Assembly (NCBI GenBank): GCA_018969715.1
Contig: JAGWXT010000008.1
Coordinates: forward strand, 1 to 64,000
Source of the DNA: Actinomycetales bacterium
GTDB lineage: Bacteria; Actinomycetota; Actinomycetes; S36-B12; UBA5976
DNA: 64,000 nucleotides
Direction of reading: 5' to 3'
Notes under the pieces: generated by a model
The model's database searches: none
Told to the model about the DNA's origin: nothing
What the model saw: the letters and a program-made list of their open reading frames with translations, nothing else
Shown here: positions 18,841 to 26,342 of the stretch, piece after piece
Layout: each line of letters begins with the position of its first letter
Position numbering within the stretch: the first letter of the stretch is position 1
Made by a program: the position numbers and the translations under genes

Positions 18841-19026
18841 ATGGTCGCCGACAGCGAGCCTGCCACCGGCCCCATTCCCCACACCCCCGCTCCTGGCCCG
18901 ACCGGACGCCTTGTCCCGCTTGATGGAGCGGGGATTGCACTGGTGGCGGTCATGGCCGCTGGGTCGATCGGCCTGATCGTCATGGGGGTGCTGGTCCTGC
19001 TGGGGCTGCAGGCACCCGCCCAGTAG
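18841..19026 (+). CDS. small single-span membrane protein
   Basis: A 61-residue protein: a Pro-rich N-terminal half and one transmembrane helix (about 31-55, GIALVAVMAAGSIGLIVMGVLVLLGL) with a very short tail. GAGGAG stands nine bases before ATG 18841, and TATCGT at 18777-18782 is a plausible -10. No family recognised. It lies 55 bp before lemA and may be co-transcribed with lemA-htpX. Confidence 0.6.
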   Translation: MVADSEPATGPIPHTPAPGPTGRLVPLDGAGIALVAVMAAGSIGLIVMGVLVLLGLQAPAQ

Positions 19027-19081
19027 GACCGTCCCGGCCCCCGACCCCGCCCACCACCGCCACTCTCACTTTGGAGGTGAC

Positions 19082-19654
19082 ATGTCCGGCCTCGTCCTGA
19101 CTCTCATCGTGCTCGGCGTCCTTGCCGTGCTCATCCTCATCAGCTTCGCCCAGTTCAATCGACTGCGTGCCGCCAATATCGCGGTTGACGAGGCACTGGG
19201 GCAGGTGGACGTCCAGCTCAAGCGGCGCAGTGACCTCATCCCCAATCTGGTCGAGACCGTGCGGGGATACGCCGCGCATGAGCGGGGCACCTTCGAGGAG
19301 GTCACCCGTGCTCGCTCCGCGATGGACACAGCCCACTCCGTGGGCGAGCTGGCGCAGGCAGACAACATGCTCACCAGCGCACTGCGCAGCCTCTTCGCGG
19401 TTGCCGAGCAGTATCCCGACCTCAAGGCGTCCGCGAACTTCCAGTCCCTCCAGGAGGAACTGGCCACGACCGAGAACAAGATCGCCTTCGCCCGTCAGTA
19501 CTACAACGATCGCGTCCGGATTCTGAACACGGCCGTCTCGACCCTGCCGGGACTGTTCTTCACCAGCGTTGCGAAGGTGGGACAGCGCGAGTTCTACGAG
19601 GTTGACTCCCCTGAGCAGCGGCAGGCCCCGCAGGTGACCTTCCCCGGCCCGTGA
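19082..19654 (+). CDS. lemA: LemA family protein
   Basis: A 190-residue membrane-anchored protein: an N-terminal hydrophobic helix (residues 3-25) followed by the LemA helical bundle with hallmark KRRSDLIPNLVETVRGYA and ENKIAFARQYYNDRV...NTLPG-like block. GGAGG lies upstream of ATG 19082. The stop overlaps the htpX GTG. LemA-HtpX pairs are common in bacteria, but LemA's molecular role is not settled. Confidence 0.9.
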   Translation: MSGLVLTLIVLGVLAVLILISFAQFNRLRAANIAVDEALGQVDVQLKRRSDLIPNLVETVRGYAAHERGTFEEVTRARSAMDTAHSVGELAQADNMLTSALRSLFAVAEQYPDLKASANFQSLQEELATTENKIAFARQYYNDRVRILNTAVSTLPGLFFTSVAKVGQREFYEVDSPEQRQAPQVTFPGP

Positions 19655-20535
19655 ACGCCGCATCCTTCGAGGGCGTCCAGCGCGCCAACCGCGGACGAAC
19701 CCTGCTGCTGCTGATCGCCATGATGCTGCTGCTCACAGCGGTGGCATGGTGGGCTGCGGTCACACTTGGCATCAGCGGAGTGGGCGTGCTCCCGATCGCG
19801 ATCGGGATCGCAATCGTCACCACGTGGGTGATGTACTGGAACTCGCATCGGATTGTCCTTGGCATGGCGCATGCCCATGAGATTCGCCATGAGGACGCTC
19901 CGGTGCTGTTCAACCTCGTCGATGAAGTGCGCATCGCAGCCGGCCTGCCGATGCCCCGCATCTACATCGTTGACGACCCGGCGCCCAATGCCTTCGCCAC
20001 CGGCCGCGATCCGGCGCACGGGGTGGTTGCGGTGACGACCGGCCTGCTGGAGCGCATGAACCGCGAGCAGCTGCAGGGGGTCGTCGCACATGAGATGGCC
20101 CATATCGGCAACCGGGACACCCTGGTCATGGCGGTCGCAGCCACCACCGCTGGTGCGATCGCCATCATCGCCGACATCATCCTGCGGATGACTCTCTTCT
20201 CACGCCGGGGTGGCAGCGCCAACCCGGTTGCCCTGATCATCGGGTTGGTCGGTCTGGCACTGGCGCCGCTGGCCGCCGTGATGCTCCGCTCGGCCATCTC
20301 GCGGCGACGGGAGTGGCTTGCTGATGCCACCGCGGTGCAGATCACCCGCAATCCGGCCGGCCTGCGCAGTGCCCTCGAGGTCCTGCGCGATGACTCCACC
20401 GTTGTCCAGTCGAAGTCGACCGCGATTGCCCATGTGTGGATCGAATCGCCGCTGGCCGGCGGGCTGGGCTCACTGTTCGCCACCCACCCACCTATCGAGC
20501 AGCGCATCGCGGCGCTGCGGCAGATGGGCGGCTGA
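19651..20535 (+). CDS. htpX: M48-family membrane zinc metalloprotease HtpX
   Basis: A 294-residue protease with two N-terminal membrane helices, the zinc motif VVAHEMAHIGN (about residue 148), two further membrane helices and the third-ligand region RREWLADATAVQIT. It degrades damaged membrane proteins from the cytosolic face. GTG 19651 overlaps the lemA stop (GTGA). The tail LFATHPPIEQRIAALRQMG is typical of the family. Confidence 0.9.
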   Translation: MNAASFEGVQRANRGRTLLLLIAMMLLLTAVAWWAAVTLGISGVGVLPIAIGIAIVTTWVMYWNSHRIVLGMAHAHEIRHEDAPVLFNLVDEVRIAAGLPMPRIYIVDDPAPNAFATGRDPAHGVVAVTTGLLERMNREQLQGVVAHEMAHIGNRDTLVMAVAATTAGAIAIIADIILRMTLFSRRGGSANPVALIIGLVGLALAPLAAVMLRSAISRRREWLADATAVQITRNPAGLRSALEVLRDDSTVVQSKSTAIAHVWIESPLAGGLGSLFATHPPIEQRIAALRQMGG

Positions 20536-20542
20536 CCGCCCG

Positions 20543-20581
20543 CGCACGTCCGCCCCGCACGTCCGCCCCGCACGTCCGCCC
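20543..20581. repeat. three perfect 13-bp tandem repeats
   Basis: CGCACGTCCGCCC occurs three times without a gap in the 46-bp spacer between the convergent htpX and UbiA genes. No hairpin is formed by the unit. Confidence 0.9.
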
Positions 20582-21487
20582 TCAGGGGGCAAGGAGCAGC
20601 AGGAGCGCCCCGGCAGCACCCGCGACAACCAGCAGGCTGCGGAAGTACCAGGTCCGTCCGACCAGTGCCGTCACCGCGAACAGTGCGACCACGATCACAC
20701 CCGCCAGGATCAGGATCAGCGTGCTGCCCTGTGCCACGGCACCGACACCGATCGCCACTCCCGCTGCGGCCGCGCACACACCAGCGGCGACGCGGGTTGC
20801 GCGCTCACCCAATCGCGCCACCACCCCCCCGACCCCTACTGCCCGGTCACTGTCGAGGTCGCGGAGGGCATTGGCCAGATGGGCCGTGACCGCAAGGGAC
20901 ATGAAGGCGATGACCAGCCAGAGCGGGGGCCAGGTCGGCTCCGGGGAGCCCCGATAGATGAACACGGGCAGCAGCCCGAACGCCAGGGCATACGGAAGCC
21001 ACGACACCACCGTGCGTGAGAGCCGGGCGTTGTAGAGCCACCCCGCCCCCACCGCGGCAATGTGAAATGTGCCCCCAGCCCAGCCAGCCGCAAGCCATGA
21101 CAGCGGAACGGTCGCGAAGGCAGCCAACACCGCCAGCCGCCACAGCAGCCGGCGGGCCCGAATGCTGCCGACGAGGGGCTTTCCCGAACGCCCAGCGGCA
21201 CCGTCCACTGGCGCATCGAGGACGTCATTGCTCCACCCGATGGACAGCTGGCCGGTCAGGACGGCAAGGGCGACCACGGCAGCGCCGCCCGCGGCATAGC
21301 CGGTGCCGGCAGCAAGCAGCAGGCCAAGGCCGGTGACGGCCAGGGTCGGTCCCGGATGACAGGCACGCACGGCCGTGCTGATCCAGGAAGGGCCGGGGCC
21401 GGAGCTGGGCCGGCGCGGGGCTACTGGCGCTCCCGCACGGCTAGCAGGGGCAACGGTCTCGGGCGGCGGTCCGGGTGGCTCGACCAC
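20582..21487 (-). CDS. UbiA-family membrane prenyltransferase
   Basis: An integral membrane prenyltransferase with about eight helices. The two Asp-rich metal sites are SNDVLDAPVD and LRDLDSD. The aromatic or sugar acceptor cannot be predicted; menaquinone (MenA) and phosphoribose-type (Rv3806c) relatives both exist. I place the start at GTG 21487, seven bases after CAGGCT (21495-21500), giving 301 residues; the ORF-track ATG 21574 adds 29 residues without hydrophobic content and is a possible alternative. Confidence 0.8.
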   Translation of the reverse strand: MVEPPGPPPETVAPASRAGAPVAPRRPSSGPGPSWISTAVRACHPGPTLAVTGLGLLLAAGTGYAAGGAAVVALAVLTGQLSIGWSNDVLDAPVDGAAGRSGKPLVGSIRARRLLWRLAVLAAFATVPLSWLAAGWAGGTFHIAAVGAGWLYNARLSRTVVSWLPYALAFGLLPVFIYRGSPEPTWPPLWLVIAFMSLAVTAHLANALRDLDSDRAVGVGGVVARLGERATRVAAGVCAAAAGVAIGVGAVAQGSTLILILAGVIVVALFAVTALVGRTWYFRSLLVVAGAAGALLLLLAP

Positions 21488-21684
21488 GCAATTGAGCCTG
21501 CCACATGTGACGGCAGTTGCCAACGGTTCAGGTGCGCTGGATGCGTCTGGTGTGCCATGTGTCATGGATCGCATCGGGGACTGATCCGCCGCGTGGCGGG
21601 ACAGGAGCCTGCTGGTGTCCGACTACCGTCTGAACACGGCCTGTGGCTCGCTATCGGGTGGGCCCATCAAGAGAAAGAGAGCAG

Positions 21685-21966
21685 ATGAACCGCACTGAGG
21701 TGGTGTCCGCCGTCGCACAGCAGGCAGGGGTGACGCAGTCGGACGCTGACAAGGTCCTCAAGGCTTTTGCCGCCGTCCTTGCCGAAGCGATTGAACGCAA
21801 GGAGAAGGTGACCCTGCCTGGGTTCATGAGCGCTGAGGCCACCCATCGCAATGCACGCGTGGGACGCAATCCACAGACGGGCGAGGAGATCCAGGTCGCC
21901 GCGACGTGGGCGGTGAAGCTCACCCCGGGTTCCGCATTGAAGGACGCCGCAAAGCGCGCCAACTAG
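21685..21966 (+). CDS. hup: HU-family DNA-binding protein
   Basis: A 93-residue nucleoid protein. The signature GRNPQTGEEIQV marks the beta-arm, and the helical N-terminus MNRTEVVSAVAQQAGV is typical. It lacks the long Lys/Ala-rich tail seen in mycobacterial HupB. Purine-rich GAGAG precedes ATG 21685; the ORF-track start at 21643 is upstream of that site. TACCGT at 21624-21629 is a candidate -10. Confidence 0.9.
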   Translation: MNRTEVVSAVAQQAGVTQSDADKVLKAFAAVLAEAIERKEKVTLPGFMSAEATHRNARVGRNPQTGEEIQVAATWAVKLTPGSALKDAAKRAN

Positions 21967-21976
21967 CCGAACGGTC

Positions 21977-22022
21977 GGGCGGTGGTCCTCTTCACGTCAC
22001 ACCGCGGAGAGGGGGACCGCCC
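21977..22022 (+). terminator. candidate hairpin terminator after HU
   Basis: GGGCGGT pairs with ACCGCCC 32 bases on, with an inner CCTCT/AGAGG stem. There is no U-tract, so it could be a structured 3' end and not a classical intrinsic terminator. Confidence 0.4.
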
Positions 22023-22067
22023 GGCCGGGGCAGTCGGGGACGCCACGATCCCCTAGGCGGATGGACG

Positions 22068-23060
22068 TCAGTCAGCGGTGAGAATGGTAGGGCCTGAGTT
22101 CGTGGCGCAGGCCTCAATCACCCGCAACACCTCGATTCCTGATGCGGCGTCGGCCACGGGCCGGCGGCGCGTGACAATACATTCGATGAAGTCAGTCAGT
22201 TCATTGCCCAGTGCGGACCCGGTTGCGAAGGGCACCTTCTCGGCTGGCGCCGCGGCAAGGGTGGCGACCCCTCCCTCGAATGCGACCGACTGTCGGTGGA
22301 GCACGAGATCACCCCCCACCCCGTCGAAGGTGATCGTCCCTTCCGAGCCGACGACGACGAAGCGCTGCTCCTTGAACGGATGCAGCCAGGACACGAAGAT
22401 GTGCGCCCTCAGTCGACCTGGGAAGTCAAGGTGCGTGACGGTGACATCGGGCATGCCTGCGCGAAGCAGGGCCGCACTCTCGGCCGACACCGTGACCGGA
22501 AGCCGCCCACCCAACCGCAGCATGAGTGCGATGTCATGTGGGGCGAAACTCCACAGGATGCTCTCCTCTGTTCGCACCTTGCCGAAATTCAGCCGGTTGG
22601 AGTACGCATACCTCGGCTCACCTATGGCACCCTCGGCAACCAGCGTGAAGGCGCGCAGCAGTCCGGGGTGGTACTCCAGCACATGTCCGACCATCAGCAC
22701 TCGGCCGAGGTCGGCCGCGAGTCGCGCAATCGTTCTCGCCTCGGCCACCGACAGCGCCAATGGCTTCTCGACGAGGACGTCGCAGCCGTAGCCCATGATC
22801 TGCTCAGCCAGATGCCGATGGGTGACTGCGGGGGAAGCAATGACCACTCCTGCGACGCCATTGTCCAGCAGCTCGTCGAGGGCGCGCCCTTGTCGCACAC
22901 CTGGAGCCAGCTGTGCCGCGGCCGCGAGGCGAGCCGGGTCTGGGTCGTAGAGCCACGCCAGTCGTCCCATTCCGGCAAGGGTGCGGATGTGGTTGCGACC
23001 CCAGTCGCCGCATCCGACCACCCCGATGCCTATTGCGGGAAGGTCACCAACTTCGGTCAT
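22068..23060 (-). CDS. Gfo/Idh/MocA oxidoreductase, WlbA-like
   Basis: A 330-residue NAD-dependent sugar dehydrogenase. The Rossmann motif is GVVGCGDWGRNHIR, the catalytic Lys motif is VEKPLAL, and NRLNFGKVRTEESILWSFAPHDI is characteristic of the WlbA/WbpB group, which oxidises UDP-N-acetylglucosaminuronic acid at C3. ATG 23060 overlaps the aminotransferase stop (ATGA). Next to a DegT transaminase and a left-handed beta-helix acetyltransferase it completes a WlbABC-like set for UDP-2,3-diacetamido uronic acid (family inference). Confidence 0.8.
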   Translation of the reverse strand: MTEVGDLPAIGIGVVGCGDWGRNHIRTLAGMGRLAWLYDPDPARLAAAAQLAPGVRQGRALDELLDNGVAGVVIASPAVTHRHLAEQIMGYGCDVLVEKPLALSVAEARTIARLAADLGRVLMVGHVLEYHPGLLRAFTLVAEGAIGEPRYAYSNRLNFGKVRTEESILWSFAPHDIALMLRLGGRLPVTVSAESAALLRAGMPDVTVTHLDFPGRLRAHIFVSWLHPFKEQRFVVVGSEGTITFDGVGGDLVLHRQSVAFEGGVATLAAAPAEKVPFATGSALGNELTDFIECIVTRRRPVADAASGIEVLRVIEACATNSGPTILTAD

Positions 23061-24223
23061 CCGCCGTCCGGCCCTCGGGCAGCCCGCAGGGCACTGCGGA
23101 CCGCACTCGCAACCTCGGCCTGCACCTGCGCGCTGATACCCGGCCACATGGGCAGGCTCAGCACCTCCTGACTGGCTCGATCGGAGCGCGGCAGACCAGC
23201 TCCCGGACCACCGAAGACCGGCTGCTGGTCCAGGGCGACCGGGTAGTAGACGACCGATTGGATTCCCTCCCCAGCGAGCACCTGCTGCACCCGATCCCGG
23301 TGCCCGCGAGCGACCCGAACAGTGAACTGGTGCACGACGTGCTCCGCCGTGATCTCAGGCAGGACCAGTCCGTCGCAGTCGGCGAGCAGGTCGGCATAAC
23401 GGTGGCCGGCCACCCGGCGCAGGGCATTCCACTCATCGACATGGGGCAGCTTGACGCGCAGAATGGCGGCCTGAAGGCTGTCCAGCCGTGAGTTGTAGCC
23501 GAACTGCTCATGGTGGTACTTCCGCCGCGATCCATGAACTCGCAGGGCACGCGCCATTTCGGCAACTTGGTCATCGTCGGTTGTGACAAGCCCGCCGTCT
23601 CCCATGCCGCCAAGGTTCTTTGTCGGGAAGAAGGAGTAGGCGGCTGCGGTTGCCGCCGCCCCCGTCCGAGGGGATGTGGACGTCGCCTGACCAGTGTCCC
23701 CACCACCAGTCGAGACCGGGTAGCGAGCGCCAAAGGATTGCGCGCAGTCCTCGACAACCACAGCACCCTGCTGCCGCAGCTGGGCCACCTGCATCGCGGT
23801 GAGGGCCGGACGGCCGTATAGGTGAACTGGCACCACCGCGCGCCCAGCCCCGAGCCGGTCGTCGAACAGGGTCGTGTGGTCCATGGTGAATGTCGCCTCA
23901 TTGATGTCGACGAAGTCGATCTGCGCCCCCACGCTCGCGATTGCCTCCGGCGTGGCGAAGAAGCTGAATGCCGGTGTTGCAACGACTTGTCCAGTGGTGA
24001 CCCCGCTCGCCCGCAGGGCAATCACGAGGGCATCCGTACCCGAGTTCACCCCGATTGCATGCCGGACACCGAGATACTCAGCCACCTCATGCTCGAACTG
24101 CTCGACCTCGGCACCCAGAATGAACTGCCCAGCGTCCATCACCCTCAGCATCGCCTGCTCCAGCGCCGATCGCACCGGAGCAACCGTGCTCGCTGAGTCG
24201 TAGATGGGAATTCGGAATGCCAC
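23057..24223 (-). CDS. DegT/DnrJ/EryC1 sugar aminotransferase, WlbC-like
   Basis: A 388-residue PLP enzyme that aminates a keto-sugar nucleotide. The PLP-binding lysine is in FFPTKNLGGMGDGG, preceded by VVEDCAQSFGA (Asp-Gln cofactor contacts). Gly/Thr-rich insertion around residues 170-190 is longer than usual. GTG 24223 lies six bases after TAGTCT and there is no ribosome-binding site, so it should be leaderless. It is first of a two-gene unit with the WlbA-like dehydrogenase. Confidence 0.85.
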   Translation of the reverse strand: MAFRIPIYDSASTVAPVRSALEQAMLRVMDAGQFILGAEVEQFEHEVAEYLGVRHAIGVNSGTDALVIALRASGVTTGQVVATPAFSFFATPEAIASVGAQIDFVDINEATFTMDHTTLFDDRLGAGRAVVPVHLYGRPALTAMQVAQLRQQGAVVVEDCAQSFGARYPVSTGGGDTGQATSTSPRTGAAATAAAYSFFPTKNLGGMGDGGLVTTDDDQVAEMARALRVHGSRRKYHHEQFGYNSRLDSLQAAILRVKLPHVDEWNALRRVAGHRYADLLADCDGLVLPEITAEHVVHQFTVRVARGHRDRVQQVLAGEGIQSVVYYPVALDQQPVFGGPGAGLPRSDRASQEVLSLPMWPGISAQVQAEVASAVRSALRAARGPDGG

Positions 24224-24229
24224 CCGAGG

Positions 24230-24235
24230 AGACTA
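24230..24235 (-). promoter_or_regulatory. predicted -10 element, leaderless aminotransferase
   Basis: TAGTCT, six bases before GTG 24223; its -35 region runs into the 22-bp repeats. Confidence 0.55.
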
Positions 24236-24256
24236 CGCCAGCGAGCCCGCCCAGCC

Positions 24257-24322
24257 GGGTACCGCGGCACTCCGCCATGGGTACCGCGGCACTCCGCCAT
24301 GGGTACCGCGGCACTCCGCCAT
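24257..24322. repeat. three perfect 22-bp tandem repeats between divergent promoters
   Basis: GGGTACCGCGGCACTCCGCC plus AT is repeated three times exactly, then breaks off after six more matching bases (GGGTAC). The array fills the space between the two divergent -10 elements (24230-24235 and 24326-24331). Each unit holds GGTACC and CCGCGG palindromes, and the junctions create CCATGG. Twenty-two bases is close to two helical turns. Confidence 0.9.
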
Positions 24323-24325
24323 GGG

Positions 24326-24331
24326 TACAGT
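24326..24331 (+). promoter_or_regulatory. predicted -10 element, leaderless acetyltransferase
   Basis: TACAGT, six bases before GTG 24338, directly abutting the repeat array. Confidence 0.55.
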
Positions 24332-24337
24332 TGCAAG

Positions 24338-24829
24338 GTGCGGAATTCCCCTCACGTGAGCGCCTCAAGAATTCGCGATGTCACCTTCGGCCGGGATGTC
24401 CGGGTCATCGAGCCGGTGAACCTCTATGAGTGCACAATCGCCGACGACTGCTTCATCGGTCCCTTTGTCGAGATCACCGAGGGAGTGAGCATCGGCGCGC
24501 GCACCAGGATTCAGAGCCACTCCTTCATCTGCACACTCGTGACGATCGGGGAGGACTGCTTCATCGGCCACGGCGTGATGTTCATCAATGACCTCTTTGA
24601 GGAGGGCGGCCCGGCGCGGGGTGATCGCGCCCGCTGGCGCCCCACGGTCGTCGCCGATCACGTCAGTATCGGCAGCAACGCAACTATTCTTCCGGTGCAC
24701 ATCAGCGCCGGCTGTGTCATCGGAGCCGGCGCGGTCGTCACCCGCGACCTCGGTGTGCGCGGTGTCTACGCCGGCAACCCGGCGCGACTGCTGAGGCCGC
24801 TGCCCGATCGGCAAGCACCCAGCGCGTGA
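24338..24829 (+). CDS. left-handed beta-helix acyltransferase, WlbB/WbpD-like
   Basis: A 163-residue hexapeptide-repeat acetyltransferase. Repeats run through most of the protein (CFIGPFVEI, VSIGARTRI, CFIGHGVMFIND, VSIGSNATIL, CVIGAGAVVTRD), and the end YAGNPARLLRPL is usual for this family. GHGVMFIND matches the catalytic region of WbpD-type N-acetyltransferases. The leaderless GTG 24338 gives a sensible N-terminus; the ORF-track ATG 24299 lies in the repeat array. Divergent from the aminotransferase it probably works with. Confidence 0.8.
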   Translation: MRNSPHVSASRIRDVTFGRDVRVIEPVNLYECTIADDCFIGPFVEITEGVSIGARTRIQSHSFICTLVTIGEDCFIGHGVMFINDLFEEGGPARGDRARWRPTVVADHVSIGSNATILPVHISAGCVIGAGAVVTRDLGVRGVYAGNPARLLRPLPDRQAPSA

Positions 24830-24832
24830 TCG

Positions 24833-24906
24833 TGGGGCGGGTGGGACTCGAACCCACGACCAGACGGATTATGAGTCCGCTGCTCTACCAACTGAGCTAC
24901 CGCCCC
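24833..24906 (-). tRNA. tRNA-Met (anticodon CAT, elongator type)
   Basis: Reverse complement gives acceptor GGGGCGG/CCGCCCC, D arm GCTCAGTTGGTAGAGC, anticodon stem GCGGA/TCCGT with loop CTCATAA (CAT), and T arm CGTGGGTTCGAGTCCCACC. The acceptor and stem resemble actinobacterial elongator tRNA-Met; tRNA-Ile2 also has a CAT anticodon gene and cannot be fully excluded. No encoded CCA. Confidence 0.88.
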
Positions 24907-25085
24907 GTCGCACAAGGGCCCGAACACCTGCCGCGCCAACGCCGATCTGAAACCTCGTCTGGGCGGCAACCGCACTTCGATACCGCCTGATGCCCCAGCC
25001 TAGGGGTTCAAATGACAATGCCGTGGCAGCTGACGATGCCTGGGCAGCAGATGCCGCTGCATCCGGCAGCCGCCCAGGAGGACCA

Positions 25086-26342
25086 TTGCGCGTCGCGATC
25101 ATCAGTCATGTCGATCCCACCGGGACCTACGGCTCAGCGAGCAGTCTGCGCCACCATCTGGCCGCCCTCAGCGCAGCACCAGAGATCAACCTGGCCGTCT
25201 TCTGCCCACCAGAGGGTGACCTTGCCGAATCACCGAAGCACGGTTGGCTCCACACCACCGTGGCGATGCCGGTGGCGGTCCGCCCCAACTATCAGAATGT
25301 GTCCGGACTGGCCCGCGGTGCTGCGTGGCTGGCGCGATCACTGCGACCTCCCCCCAGTCACGCCGACCTCAAGGCCTGGCAGCCTGATGTCATCCATCTC
25401 AACAGCCTTACCTTGGAGCCGATGATCCGCTGGTGCGCCCGCGACCCAGCCCTCTCGCGGGTTCCCATCGTGGCGAGCGTCCGCGAGAGCCTGACAACTG
25501 CGCTGTCATCACCCCGCCGGGCGCTGCTCGGATCGCTCTCTCACTATGTCTGCATCTCCCCGGTGACCCGGCGCCACCTGCTGATCGCCCTCGACGACTC
25601 CCTGGCCGAGCGAACGACGGTCATTCCCAACCTCATCGGCACGCCCGTCAGCGCACTCGACCGGCTCCCGGCTGGATCGCCCGTCGCGCCTGGGAATGAC
25701 CCCACCCCTGCACCTGTGAGCTTCGCCTTCATCGGCCGACTGGAACCCGAGAAGGGGCCGCATCGCATCATCCGGGCATTCCGGCGCGCAGGTCTCGACG
25801 ACTGCGAACTGCTCCTCATCGGCGGTGGCCGGCACCCACTCGGCTGGTGGCTACGCATGAGGTGCCGCAGCACACCGCAGGTGCGCTGCGTCGGGGTGAT
25901 GCCGGAGGTTGCCGGTTCCGCACTGTACTCATCAATCGACGTGATTGTGCGCGGCGACCACCGCTACCTGGGTCTGGGCCGGGTTGGCCAGGAGGCACTC
26001 GCCGCCGGCAAGCTGTTGGTCATGCCCGATCCCGGTGGCGATCCGGTCACTCCCTCGGAGGCGGATACCAACTCCATCGTCTGGATGAATGGGCAGGATG
26101 AGGCTGCACTGACCGATGCCCTCATGCGGGCACGCGACTGGGCTATCGCGCGCCGTCGAAACCCCGGCGGCACCGCACCTTCGGTGGCAGCCGCTGCCAC
26201 GCCGACCGGCACCGCACCCATCGCCGATCCGATCGCGTCAGCAGCGGGTGGGACGTCCGTTGACGCTTACTGCCGCGCGTGGCAGGACGTCTACACCGCC
26301 GCCGCAGGTCACGCCACGCCCAGCAGCGAGGCCCACCGGTAG
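25086..26342 (+). CDS. glycosyltransferase family 4 (GT-B fold)
   Basis: A 418-residue glycosyltransferase. The N-terminal domain begins RVAIISHVDPTGTYGSAS; the donor domain carries VSFAFIGRLEPEKGPHRII and later GVMPEVAG and a G-Q-E-A-L block (VGQEALAAGKLLV), the usual GT4 layout. TTG 25086 has AGGAGG four bases upstream; the ORF-track ATG 24990 has no site and adds low-complexity residues. The C-terminal 60 residues are Ala/Pro-rich and overlap the convergent asnB-like gene by 34 bp. Confidence 0.8.
   Translation: MRVAIISHVDPTGTYGSASSLRHHLAALSAAPEINLAVFCPPEGDLAESPKHGWLHTTVAMPVAVRPNYQNVSGLARGAAWLARSLRPPPSHADLKAWQPDVIHLNSLTLEPMIRWCARDPALSRVPIVASVRESLTTALSSPRRALLGSLSHYVCISPVTRRHLLIALDDSLAERTTVIPNLIGTPVSALDRLPAGSPVAPGNDPTPAPVSFAFIGRLEPEKGPHRIIRAFRRAGLDDCELLLIGGGRHPLGWWLRMRCRSTPQVRCVGVMPEVAGSALYSSIDVIVRGDHRYLGLGRVGQEALAAGKLLVMPDPGGDPVTPSEADTNSIVWMNGQDEAALTDALMRARDWAIARRRNPGGTAPSVAAAATPTGTAPIADPIASAAGGTSVDAYCRAWQDVYTAAAGHATPSSEAHR

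Noticed and set aside
24257-24322. CRISPR array
   Set aside because: Units are directly adjacent without spacers; the same is true of the 13-, 14- and 16-bp arrays, and no cas genes are present.
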